From Zygaena filipendulae (taxonomy: Eukaryota > Arthropoda > Insecta > Lepidoptera > Zygaenidae), in contig OU015675.1 in the NCBI GenBank assembly GCA_907165275.2, positions 5,411,501 through 5,475,500 of the forward strand: DNA of 64,000 nt. Direction: 5' to 3'. The position numbers and the translations under genes were made by a program. Positions 19,776-31,400 of the stretch are shown piece by piece; position 1 is the stretch's first letter, and every line of letters begins with the position of its first letter. The notes under the pieces were generated by a model. That model ran no database searches. It saw only the letters and a program-made list of their open reading frames with translations, and was not told the origin of the DNA.

Positions 19776-22700
19776 ATGTATTTCGTTTTATTGTCAGTAT
19801 ACTTAGTGAATTTTTTTGTGAGAGAATATGATGCCGCAAGAATTTTGGCTGTTTTTCCAATACCATCTATCAGTCATCAAGTAGCTTTTCGTCCATTGAC
19901 TCAGGAATTGGCAAAACGTGGGCATGAATTGGTTATATTGACAACTGACCCAGCATTTCAGGGTGATATTCCCCAGAATATCACTGAGATAAATCTACAC
20001 GATGAATCTTATAAAATTTGGAGGAATGGATTTGTGAATAAGGTGGATGGTAAATTAAGTAGCTATGATATAATGGACATCGGATTCAATTTAATAAGAG
20101 ACATTTTTGAGGTTCAGTTGCAGAATAAAGAAGTACAAAATCTTATTCGTAGGAAAGAAAAATTTGATTTGATCTTCATAGAGGCTTGTGTAAGACCTGC
20201 GTTGGTAATAACTCATATATTTAAAGCGCCTGTAATACAAATTAGTTCGCTGGGTGCCCTAATACCAAATTACATAGTCCATGGAGCCCCGAGCCACCCG
20301 TTATTATATCCTGGAACAATGAGCGAAAGAGTCTACAATTTAACATTTTGGGAGAAGATAGATTCTATTTATTTTCAAATGAGAATGAGATTGTTGGCAT
20401 CGAGTTTAGAAGAGAAGGAAAATGAAATGTTCAAAAGACATTTTGGACCCAACACTCCGAACGTGCAGGAGTTAAGTGATAATGTTGACATGTTGTTTTT
20501 GAATATGGATAGAATATGGGAAGGCAATATGCCTGTGCCACCTGGAGTCATTCACTTGGGAGGGTTACATTTAAAACCGCACAAACCACTTCCGAAGGTT
20601 AATAATAATAATAATTATTATAATCATTAAGGTCAATCATTTATATTTTACTTTCAAGTTATTCAGTTCCTTATTAAGAACTCTTTTATTAATTTACAAA
20701 AGACATTATTATAAAAACTATATGTTACTAGCTATGTGCCCTGCGGTTTCACCCACGGAAATTTTGTAGTTCCCGTGGGAATTCCAGGATAAAAAGTACC
20801 CTATGTCCTTTTCTGTACCTCTGACAACGTGCATGCCAAATTTCATCTAAATCCTTTCCGCTGTTTTTGCGTAACATCCAAACAGCCACACTTTCAACTA
20901 GTATTATAAATGTGAAAGTGTGGATGTTTGTTACTCAATCACGCAAAAACGGCTGAACTGATTTGGATGAAATTTGGCATGCACGTTGTCGGGGGTACAG
21001 AGAAGGATATAGGGTACTTTTTATCCCGGAATTATTAAGGGAACTCCGAAATTACCTAGGGTGAAACCGCGGAGCACGGCTAGTTTATAATATTATTAGG
21101 ATAGTAAATGCATCGTACCAATCATACTAACTTTTTCTGGATAAATTAACTACTTTAAATATTGCGTTGAAATTGGTTGTGTAGAACTCATAAAGTGAAG
21201 CGTACCTACCTACTTTTTAGGCAGAATGTCTATCAGTGTCCGTAAAAATAGAACACTTATCATATTCCAGGATTTAGAAACCTATTTAAATTCTTCAGTT
21301 CATGGTGTCATTTATATGAGTTTCGGAACAAACGTGCAACCCTCTTTGTTGCCACCAGAAAAGATACAAGTATTCATGAATGTGTTTGCCAAATTACCTT
21401 ATGACGTGCTATTGAAATGGGATAAACATGAACTCGCTGGTAGACCGAATAATGTCAGATTATTCAAATGGATTCCACAGTCCGATCTCCTGAGTAAGTA
21501 AATAGATACCTATACATTTGCTCTAGTACACTTTCTTGATACTAGGTAGTAGGTACCATCGACTTGAGACCACCCATCGACCACCCATTGCTCAAACGCC
21601 GCTTAGTAAATCAAGAGGTTTCAGATCCAATTTCCAGCACCAGCGGGGACAAGCTATGCGTGATAAACGCAGAATTTCGCTTTCCAGTCTAGACATAATC
21701 CTACTAATATTATAAATGTGAAAATGTGGATGTTTGGATGTTTGTTACTGTTACGGTTGTGTGATTGCGGCTGCGCCCGCGCCGCTTAGGACGAGTCAGT
21801 CTAATTATAGCAATTGCATGAGACGCGCGTGTTTTACTTTCCGCCCTTGCCCCGACACTAACAGTGGCGACGACGAACTTCGCGAGTGCAATTCGTTATC
21901 CGCATACCGTAAAATGTCTAAAGTATCGGTCGGGGAACTGAGTGTTTTTAGCCACGACACTCAAGAATGGATTTTATATAAAGGCCGGTTGGAACAATGG
22001 TTCATCGCAAATGACCTCGACAATATTACCGACAAGGCAGGGGTGAAGCGTCGTGCAATATTGTTAAGTAGTTTGGCAGAAACTACCTACAGACTCATTA
22101 GAGATTTAGCCCATCCTAAGGACGTCGGAACACTCGCTTACGCAGACGTGAGTAAGCTACTGGATGGCCATTTTAAAGCGAAGGTGTGCGGATTTGCAGA
22201 ACGGCACAAATTTTTTAGCGCAACGCAACGAGCGGACGAATCCCTGGCGGAGTGGTCGGCTCGAATCCGCAATTTGGCATTGGAATGCAGTTTCAGCGCC
22301 GACACCCTCGACGAGATGCTAAGGGACCGGTTTGTGCTAGGCATGATCAGCGGCAAGGAGCGAGACCGGCTATTTAGCGAGCCATTGCAAGACCTCAACC
22401 TCACAAAGGCACTGCAACTAGCGGAGAGCATCCGATGTGCGCGGGAGGGGGCGCGGCTGCCCGGGCCGGGCGAAGGCCAGGCTGCGGCTTCGGCAGGGGC
22501 TGGGCTACCAGCCTCACTTGAGCTACACAGCCTAGCGGCTCGAGCCCCCTCCACCCAGGCACGAGCAACAGGGAAACCATCCAGTTCTACATCAAATCAG
22601 TGCGCAGTGTGCGGTTATTTCGGCCACGATGGCAAAGTGTGTCGTTTTAAAAGTTATATATGTAGGAAGTGCGGTGTGCGGGGTCACGTCAAACGGGTGT

Positions 22701-25700
22701 GTAAAGAAAAAGCTAGGGTAACTCAACATTTCCTGCAGTGTTGCTCGGAAGACGGGGACGATGACGGTAAGCGTCTAATTTTTAATATTAGGAGCTACAC
22801 TGGCGAGCCGATTCGTGAATCTGTATTAGTGAACAAAGTGCGCCTGTGTTTTGAAGTAGATACAGGCTCGGCTATTACGGCGATTTCCGACTTGACCTAT
22901 TACAATCACTTTTCGGACATACCCTTACGACAATGTTCTAAAATATTAAAAAGCTATGATGGTACTCAGATGCTAGTTTTGGGTGAAATTTCGCTCCAAT
23001 TTTCGTATAAAAATCAAACAGAAACATTAGACGTTATGGTTATAGATGGCGGGGGCCCGCCCCTATTGGGGCGAGACTTTATCTCGAAATTCAAGTTACA
23101 AATATGCTCAGTGAACTCGTGCGTCGAGACAACAGAGGTAGGCAACCTGCTTAAACTACATCCTAGGCTATTCTCGGATAAACTGGGATGTTATAAGGGG
23201 GCGGAAGTAAAGTTAGTGTTAAAACCTGAATCGAAACCAATTTTTATGAAAGCGCGCCCCGTACCGTTCGCCTTGCGTAATAAATTAGAATCTGAAGTAG
23301 ATCGGTTGGTAAAATGTGGTATTATAGAACCGGTCACCTGCTCAGAGTACGCAAGTCCTATTGTCCCCGTGTTAAAGCATGATGGTAGCTTAAGATTGTG
23401 CGCAGATTATTCGGCTACGTTGAATAAACAGCTAGTTATCGAAAAATATCCCTTGCCGAGGATAGAAGAGTTATTTACCAAACTACAGGGTGGTCAACAT
23501 TTTACGAAGCTGGGTTTGTCATCTGCGTACAATCAATTATTATTACATGAGGATTCCCAGCAGTTAACGTGCATAAACACACACAAAGGACTTTTTAAAT
23601 TCAAAAGATTGGTATTTGGTTTATCAAATGCGCCAGCAATTTTCCAAAGAACACTCGAAAAAGTACTTTCAGGGATAGAAGGAGTGCTTCAGTACCTGGA
23701 CGATATTTTGGTTACAGGAAAATCAGCCTCGGAGCACCTGTCTAGGTTACAGGAGGTTTTCAGTAGGTTAGAAAAGGCAGGGTTCGTTTTAAAGAAAAAT
23801 AAATGTTATTTTTTTCAAAACTCGGTTTCTTACTTGGGGTTTATAATTGATTGAAACGGTTTACACAAATGTCCTGAAAAGGTGAAGGCGATACTGAATG
23901 CAAAAACTCCTGAAAATGTGTCAGAACTGAAGTCATTTTTAGGGTTAGTAAATTATTATAGAAATTTTATTGAGAATGCATCCAGTATTCTATGCCCCCT
24001 ACATACATTGTTACAGAAAAATGTACGGTGGGCGTGGGTAGGATGTCACGAAAAAGCATTTAATAAAATAAAATGTGAATTAGCAAGCGACAAAACACTA
24101 GCTCATTTTGACCCAGAGGCGCGAATAATTTTAACGGTGGATGCGTCACCTTTTGGTTTAGGTGCAATTTTGTCGCAAATAGGTAAGGAGGGAGTTGAAA
24201 GGCCGATCTCTTACAGTTCTAGATCATTAAATTCCGCAGAAAGACGATACAGTCAGATACAAAAGGAGGCAACCGCCATTATTTTTGGTGTCCGCAAGTA
24301 CCATCAGTACTTATATGGTAGGGATACTCCTTTCATATTAAAAACGGACCACAAACCGCTGATATCGATTTTTCGTCCAGGTAGGGGCGTTCCGGAAGTT
24401 ACGGCAAATAGGCTGCAGAGGTACGCGCTATTTCTCTCCGCGTACAATTATACAATAGAATACATGTCCAGCGCACACAATAGTGCGGATTATCTTAGTC
24501 GCTCCATGGCGCGTGCGCCGGTGGCGACGCGTTGTGGAGAATGTAAGCAACTCGAATGTAGGTGTGAATCGGCTCTCATTAATGACTATACAGACCGTGC
24601 GACATACTTACACTTTGTTTGGCAGGCAAGTTCTCCGCCGGTTTCGGTTATAGAAGTTAAACAGGCGACCGAGTCTGATTATGTCCTAAGTAAGGTAATA
24701 AACTACGTCCGAAACGGGTGGCCCCTAAAAATAAATCTTAATAAAACAGAAAACGTACCTATAAAGCCATATTTTGAACGTCGATTAGAGTTAGCTACCG
24801 AAACCGGATGTTTAGTCAGGGGCTCTCGATTAGTAGTCCCCACGGCAATTAGAGCACAGATCCTAGCGGAGCTGCATAAGGGTCACATGGGCAGTAATAA
24901 AATGAAAGCCGAAGCTCGTAGTCGGTTTTGGTGGCCGGGTATGGCGGGCGAGATCGAGCGCGTGGCGGCCGAGTGCGCCGTGTGTACGCAGCTGCGCCCC
25001 GCCCCGCCCCGCGCGCCTCTCACTCCCTGGCCGTATCCGAGCGAGCCGTGGCAACGAGTGCATCTGGATTTTCTTGGTCCCATACACAATAAAATTTATT
25101 TAGTGGCAGTCGATGCTTATTCCAAATGGGTCGAAGTATTCGATATGGGCGCGAGTTATGCTACTAGGAGCGTGATTGAAAAGTTATGCGAATTAATGGC
25201 TAGGTTCGGATTGGTTGGTACGATATGTACGGATAACGGCACATCGTTCGTATCGGCCGAGTTTGAAAAGTTCTGCATAGATAACGGCATTACGCACATC
25301 ACGTCTCCTACTTACCATCCCGCGAGTAATGGTCAAGCGGAAATCTACGTAAAAATTGTCAAGAAAGCGTTAAAATCCTTTTTTATTACTAATACGCTAA
25401 GTCGAGATATCAATGTGAAACTGAACGAATTCCTTTTTTACTATCGAAATTCAAAGCACTCATCGACCGATCGCTCGCCAGCGCAGATATTATTCGGGAA
25501 AAAACTACGATGTAGAATGGATCTAGCCAATCCAGTACAGTCACCGCCGTCCGATCCAGCACTAGCAGAAATTGTAAAGAGTAGACAGTTTTCACAGGCT
25601 AGGTACTTCCGCGGGAAACGTAATGTTGATTTTGAGGTTGGAGACATGGTTTTAGTAAAGGCACATTACAAAAAAAGCAGTTTTTGGACAAAAGGAGTAG

Positions 25701-27859
25701 TTACAAAGAAACTTGGCAAAACAGCGTACCTAGTCAAGCTTTCGCTTTTTAACAAGACATTAAAAAGGCACAAAAATCAGTTATACGAGTTTAAAGGGGA
25801 GGAGGAAGTGTCCCCATCCATAACGCCATCCAGCCGAGCGTCGCCGGAGCCAGCAGACGCAGAGGCTGTTATCGAGGACCCGTCGGGGCTGGCAGAGGGC
25901 GAACCGTCGCAGAATATTTTAATTCCCCAAGATACAGAACCAGCTCAGGGTTCAGAAGACGAGCCTCTAGTCCAGCAGGGAGACGAAGAGGCCGCCAGCA
26001 CGCCGGGGGTGACTGCCAGCGAAGATGAGGCGGAAGAAGGGGCGGACTGTGAAGCGGAGTCTCTACCGCCACCAGGGGCCCCGAGTGTGTCCAGTAGGGC
26101 AGGGCCGACGGTGGTGCCATTACCAGAAACCGCTCCAACCTCTCTTCGATCCCGTAGACGTAGAGCTAAGGTAGACTATAAGTTTTAGGTAGACTCTAAG
26201 TTTTGTAAAACAGTTGTTATTAATTTTGTTAATTTTTATTATGTTTCAAACTTAAGGTGGAGGGATGTTACGGTTGTGTGATTGCGGCTGCGCCCGCGCC
26301 GCTTAGGACGAGTCAGTCTAATTATAGCAATTGCATGAGACGCGCGTGTTTTACTTTCCGCCCTTGCCCCGACACTAACAGTTACTCAATCACGCAAAAA
26401 TTTGGATGAAATTTGGCATGCACGTTGTCAGGGGTACAGAAAAGGACATAGGGTACTTTTTATCCCAGAATTCCCGCGGGAACTCCGAAATTACCGCGGG
26501 TGAAACCGCGGGGCACAGCTAGTATGAACATAATTATCTATAATACAGTGTGATATTATATTATGCTTATTTGATTTCCACGATATAAACTTGTAGCTTA
26601 ATGTATAGTCAAGTGGGTATGTTGTATCTAATATTATACAACGTGTTAATAAATTGACCAAAAACTTGATACACCCCATTTAAAACAGATAAACAATAAT
26701 ATGATTAAAATATAAATTATTAAAAGTTATTAGCCTAACTTACTTCATACAACATCAACTAATTAGCAGTGAAAGTCCCGTCAAAACCGGTGCAACCGTT
26801 AACCGTTACGGAGAATCACCCGCGTGAGTTTCGGAATTCCCACAGGAACTCCAAACTTCTTTCATAAGAACGTTCTCCTTACAATAACAAACAACAAAAA
26901 GAATAAGCGTAATTGGTCCAGCCGTTCACGCGTGATGACCTAGGGAAATAGGGATTCTTGAAAAAATGCCAGGTTTTGCTATATTTAAATCAAAAAACTA
27001 TTTTTCAGGGCATCCAAAAATAAAATTATTTATAACTCAAGCTGGTCTGCAGTCGACAGATGAAGCTATAAATGCAGGAGTTCCTCTTATAGCATTCCCT
27101 ATGTTAGCGGACCAATGGTACAATGCTGAGAAATACGTACATTTTAAAATTGGTAAAAAGTTTCAACTTGCTACTATTACCGAAGACGTTCTGAAAGAAG
27201 CTGTTAATACAGTCATTGCAGACGAAAGGTAAGAATTATTTATGTAGGACTCCAATAATCAAGTAACATTTAAAAGACTTTATTTTTAGCAGAAATCTAG
27301 TGATTTTTAGGAGATTTATGTTGTCAACAAATGAAAATTTGTGACTGCATGATTTACATTATTCATGACTCACAAAAATATTCAATAACGTAACGATATG
27401 TATCAAACAAAAACGTTGTTTTCAAAAGTCACAATTCTGGGAAGATTGTGGAAAATATACTCGGGATGCCAGCAAAGAAAAATTTGAAAAACTCCCTTCG
27501 AACCCATGGCGCGCCTGCCTGGCCTACAATTGTCTGTCTATAGTTAATATATTCTGTGTGATTGCAGTTACCGAAATAACATAATCAAGTTGCGTACTCT
27601 AATGCACGATCAGCCGCAAACCTCTCTGGAGCGTGCCGTGTGGTGGACAGAGCACGTGCTGCGACACGGCACGGCGCGCCATCTGCGGGCGCCAGCCGCA
27701 AACATGGGCTGGAGCGAGTACTTAGTACTGGACGTATTATCTGTACTTTTCGTACTTCTAATAATAACCATAATAATAGCTATTAAATTATTTTACTACG
27801 TGTTTATGCTGTTAAGTAATAACGATATTACAATTATACATAATAAAAAAAATGATTAA
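19776..27859 (+). CDS. UGT-2: UDP-glycosyltransferase (UGT33-like), four exons, complete
   Basis: Coding exons are 19776-20597, 21271-21493, 27009-27228 and 27568-27859, giving 518 residues. An in-frame ATG at 19731 would add 15 residues, but a good splice acceptor ends at 19767 between the two, and the shorter start gives a signal peptide like that of UGT-1, so 19776 is preferred. The active-site-type histidine is H34 in PSISHQ. The exon 3 signature is present but reads TQAG where UGT-1 and most relatives have QGG. The C-terminus has a membrane segment and ends KKND, a KKxx ER-retrieval signal. All introns are GT-AG. Intron 2 is 5.5 kb because a Ty3/gypsy element has inserted in it; all splice sites and the reading frame remain intact, so the gene may still be expressed. 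Confidence 0.92.
20727..21085. repeat. Two Family A copies head to head
   Basis: A plus-strand copy (ACTAGCTATGTGCCCTGCGG ... GGCATGCCAAAT-like block) is followed directly by a minus-strand copy ending GAAACCGCGGAGCACGGCTA. The two form an imperfect inverted repeat of about 180 bp per arm in UGT-2 intron 1. Confidence 0.8.
21749..21863 (+). repeat. 5' LTR of the Ty3/gypsy element (115 bp)
   Basis: TGTTACGGTTGTGTGATTGC to CCCCGACACTAACA. No mismatch to the 3' LTR was seen on reading. The primer site follows after one base. Confidence 0.93.
21865..21878 (+). promoter_or_regulatory. Primer-binding site, serine-tRNA type
   Basis: TGGCGACGACGAAC immediately after the 5' LTR. The first nine bases complement the 3' end of metazoan tRNA-Ser(GCU) as I recall it (ends CGTCGCCA). 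Confidence 0.65.
21914..26188 (+). pseudogene. gag-pol of the Ty3/gypsy element, one in-frame stop
   Basis: The first likely start is the ATG at 21914; earlier in-frame codons belong to the LTR. Gag comes first, ending with two CCHC knuckles near residues 229 and 249. The aspartic protease (DTGS) is near residue 315. Reverse transcriptase has the YLDD box near 594, then RNase H (TVDAS, TDHKPL), then integrase with an HHCC zinc region and a D-D-E core (CTDNG, NGQAE). The acidic, proline-rich tail ends at 26188. A single TGA at 23852-23854 interrupts the frame after reverse transcriptase motif E and before the connection/RNase H part. Apart from it the frame is open for about 1,424 codons. It is either a recent null mutation or a readthrough site; the former is likelier. 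Coding here is more GC-rich at some blocks than the surrounding UGT intron. Confidence 0.9.
26266..26380 (+). repeat. 3' LTR of the Ty3/gypsy element (115 bp)
   Basis: Same sequence as the 5' LTR. It is preceded by the purine-rich AAGGTGGAGGGA (26254-26265), which would prime plus-strand DNA synthesis, and followed by the GTTAC target duplicate. Confidence 0.93.
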
Positions 27860-28173
27860 TGTATTTTATGTAATAATGAGATAAAAAATGTACCTACCTT
27901 CGAACGTTATGTTACGTAACAATAAATTCTATTCATAAGTATTTCTTACGTTATGTTTAATATACATATTATATTTGTAGTTACCTACTGTCTTTATTTC
28001 ATTATAATACCACTAAAAAACAGTGAACGTTATTTCCCATTACGGAACTCTTCACTACACGTCTGGCCTAACACGCACTTCGCCACTTTTTTTAACTGGC
28101 CAACAGTGGTTTAGATTTAAGAAAACCCATAGATACACTAAATTAGAAAAATAATTGTGTATAATTTATTATA
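27860..28173. other. Convergent 3' region between UGT-2 and UGT-3
   Basis: No gene. AATAAA at 27921-27926 is the likely UGT-2 polyadenylation signal. UGT-2 and UGT-3 point towards each other with about 590 bp between their stop codons. Confidence 0.6.
27921..27926 (+). promoter_or_regulatory. Polyadenylation signal of UGT-2
   Basis: AATAAA 62 bases after the stop codon. Confidence 0.5.
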
Positions 28174-28370
28174 GAGTGTTTCCCACGGTTCCATCCACTT
28201 TCGGAGTTGCCGCGGGAGTTCCGGGATGAAAAAGTACCCTTTGTCTTTCTCTGTTCCCCTGACAATTTGTATATTTGTATAAGTAGGCAAAATTTAATGG
28301 TGATCGGTCAAGTCGTTCTCAAGTTATGGCATGGGCAAAGGGAAATAGGGATTCATTTTTATATTATAAA
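28174..28370 (+). repeat. Family A copy, plus strand
   Basis: GAGTGTTTCCCACGGTTCCA through GTACCCTTTGTCTTTCTCTG to GTTCTCAAGTTATGGCATGG. The last part is a different 3' variant lacking the AACAAAC block. Confidence 0.65.
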
Positions 28371-28440
28371 TAAAATTAACATAGAACAACATTGTAATTT
28401 TTAGACACATGCATAAATAATAATTAGACTTTAAACAAAA

Positions 28441-28446
28441 TTTATT
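28441..28446 (-). promoter_or_regulatory. Polyadenylation signal of UGT-3
   Basis: AATAAA on the minus strand two bases after the stop codon. Unusually close, so a later signal may be used instead. Confidence 0.35.
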
Positions 28447-28448
28447 CC

Positions 28449-31400
28449 TTAATTAGTTTTAACCTTATTCTCATTAAAAAATTTAGATAGATAAACAATG
28501 AACAAGGAAAACATAAATTTTAAAAAGAAATAGATTGATATTCCGGAAATGGTGAGTGCAATTAGTACGATAGCTAATGCTAGCAACACTAGCTCCATCT
28601 CTAGGTACTGCCACCAGCTCATGTTTGCGGCTGGCGCCCGCAGATGGCGCGCGCCGCCGTGCCGCAGCACGTGCTCCGTCCACCACACGGCACGCTCCAG
28701 GGAGCTTTGCGGCTGGTCATTCATTAACTCATATAGCTTGAGAACATTCTGGCGATACCTAGAAGATAATACAAATGTGTAACGTTATAAGGCCTCTACT
28801 GGCTTTATAATCGCTTTATGAATAAAAAAAATTATTCGCCACATAAATTATTTATTACTTTAAATTTGTCATGGAACTTCAATAATAATTTTAAAGATTT
28901 GACTTGTAATCTATGTATATGAATTAAAGAGCAACTCAAGGTTATGGCAAACCGTTCATGACGAAGCTTCGACCTGAACGACTGGTGATACGTATAGGAG
29001 CTAGGAAATGCTGACGAAACGTTATTAGATGGGAGCGGCAAGGTAAGAGCAAAGTAAGTTAGGTAACAGTACACAATTATAGTAATAACAGTAAGAAAGA
29101 AAATATTAATAACAAGAAAATGGGGCTAAAGGTATTTGCGGGATAGGCTTGTTTATCAGATCTGTTGACAGTTGCTGTCGCCTCTCCAACCATCTGAATA
29201 AGGCGCTAAAGAAATAACAGCAGCTTGGACTGATTTGCTAAATAGAAATAATCATAAACTCGAATCCCTTTCTCACCCAAAACCGGAATAGTAGGAATAT
29301 TTTAAGAATATTAATAAGAAATACTTTAAGTATGTTCCAACTTAGTTATGTTCGTTTTTTTTTCTGGTTGCCTGACGGCGACAATGTAAATGGGCAATTA
29401 TAATTATTTACAGTATCTAATTTATTTTTAAACAAATATGTAAGCATGGCACTGGTGTAGATACTATGGATGTTATATTTGCTCTAGTGGTACCAGGAAG
29501 GATAAGAGAGGATTACATAGGGTAAAACCAGGATAGTTGCCCTGGGGGTATAGTTGCCCCGATCGTAATTACTCTAGTTTGCAGATGAATCGCGTGCTAT
29601 TTTATTTATCTATCAAAAGACTTTCCAACTACTATTAAGTGGACAGCGTCTCATGTCTCTGTGCGATTGCACGGGAACGCAAGGTGCGATCAAAGATTTT
29701 TCGGGATAGATGCCTTGTTTCCCGGCGGGTCGTCTATCCTAAATGTAATTTATATGGACCAGGCAACTATCCCATGTATGGGATAGATGTCACAAAAAGT
29801 AGAGGTCCGTAGAAATCGCTAATACTCTGGAAATTTCAAAGATAATGTCTTTTACATTTAATAAATTTGTAGATAAAGAACCAAAGTACTTGCCAGTTTA
29901 AAAAATAAAATATTTTTATTTATGTACTGGGAGATATAAAATGATTTCGAAAAGTGTGGCAACTATCCGGGTTTTACCCAATCGACCATTTGGTATGGAA
30001 TTATTGTATAGCGTTGGCAACTCAATATCAGCTCAGGGACCATCAGGTACAGCGACCGACCCCACGGATGTGTCGATTATTATGTGCAAAGTCCAGAAGA
30101 GTTTACTGACCAAATATGGTGCCCAACCGAGCACTGGTAGCAGAAATACTGAAGACCGATCTTCGGTGGAGAACCTTCGATCGCGAACTTTCCCGAACAA
30201 GTGTACGATTGAAAATAGTAGTAGTACTGTAAAAGTACTAAATTGGTTGGGCTTTTCACAATTTCACCTATCTGTATGATTCATCGCAACGATTACTAGA
30301 AAAAGGCCATACAACATTTAACACATATTGCTCGCTAGTTTAGTAGACGAAACAATGGCGTCGCATAGAAATACTTCATAATTACTTTCTTACGTCTCAT
30401 CTTTAATCACGGTTTCAATAGAATTGAGGAGTTCCTCTTCAGTGACCGTATTAAAATCAAGTTTCTTTCCAATTCTGTGGTGTTCATATTTCTCAGTATT
30501 GAACCATTGGTCTCCCAGCATGGGTATACCTATCAGAGGCACTCCATTCATTAGGGCTTCGTCGGTAGATTGCAGACCTCCTTGGCAAATAAACAGCTTT
30601 ATATTTGTATGGTCTGTAATAAGAAATTAATTTTAAGGCATTACGCAATGATGTATTTATTTGTCACTAGCTGTGCCCCGCGGTTTCACCCGCATGAGTT
30701 TCGGAATTCCCGCAGGATTTTTTTTTCTAAAATTAAAGTAGCTAAGTTAATCCTTATAACATCAGCTATCGGCCAGTCAAAATCGGTCCAGTCGTTCCAG
30801 AGATTAACCGGAACAAACAGACAAAAAAAATATGTTTTTATGGAAGTACCGTATATACTTTCATATGCATTTAGTGAAAAGCTGTTAATTTAGATTTACA
30901 AACAGACACTTCAATGTTATTTTTATAATCTAGCCTCCAGGTCTAAATCTAGACTAGTCTAGATTGTGTCAAGAGTGTGTTATGCAAAAAGATGAAATTA
31001 CTATTATAATTCATAAACATTGTCACTTGGTAGAAAAACACAAAACACCAAACATTTGGTAGAAACTAAACTAAGGAAATCTTCTCATTTTAAGTAGGTA
31101 AAGATTTTAAAAACAAAACGGCCGCACTCACAGACGTTCATTACATTAATGTTCGTTGGCAGTAAACTAAATTTAACATAATTAGTTAAAAGGCCAATTA
31201 ACATTAATTTAATGATCGTCGGTGATTGTGGCGGTTTTGTTTTTAAAATCTTTACTTAAAATTAAGTATAATCATTAAAACGACAACATATTAAATACCA
31301 AACAAGCAATAAATAAAAATTTTTGTACAAACGTATGATAAATAATTATTGAACATCCATATTCATATCAAACACAGATTTCCGTCACGTAAATGTTTAC

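Larger units (their letters stand above)
21749..26380 (+). mobile_element. Ty3/gypsy LTR retrotransposon, mag-like, complete
   Basis: 4632 bp with two 115-bp LTRs (TG...CA ends), a 5-bp target duplication GTTAC (21744-21748 and 26381-26385), a primer site one base after the left LTR, one gag-pol ORF and a purine tract before the right LTR. No envelope gene is present. The very short LTRs, serine-tRNA-type primer site and two zinc knuckles suggest the mag lineage, first described in Bombyx. The LTRs appear identical, so insertion was recent. It lies in sense orientation in UGT-2 intron 2. Confidence 0.93.
21697..26523 (-). repeat. Family A copy split by the Ty3/gypsy element
   Basis: 21697-21748 (ATCCTACTAATATTATAAAT to TTTGTTAC) continues at 26381-26523 (GTTACTCAATCACGC to GGGGCACAGCTAGT). 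The retrotransposon in between duplicated GTTAC, so the Family A copy is the older insertion. Confidence 0.85.
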
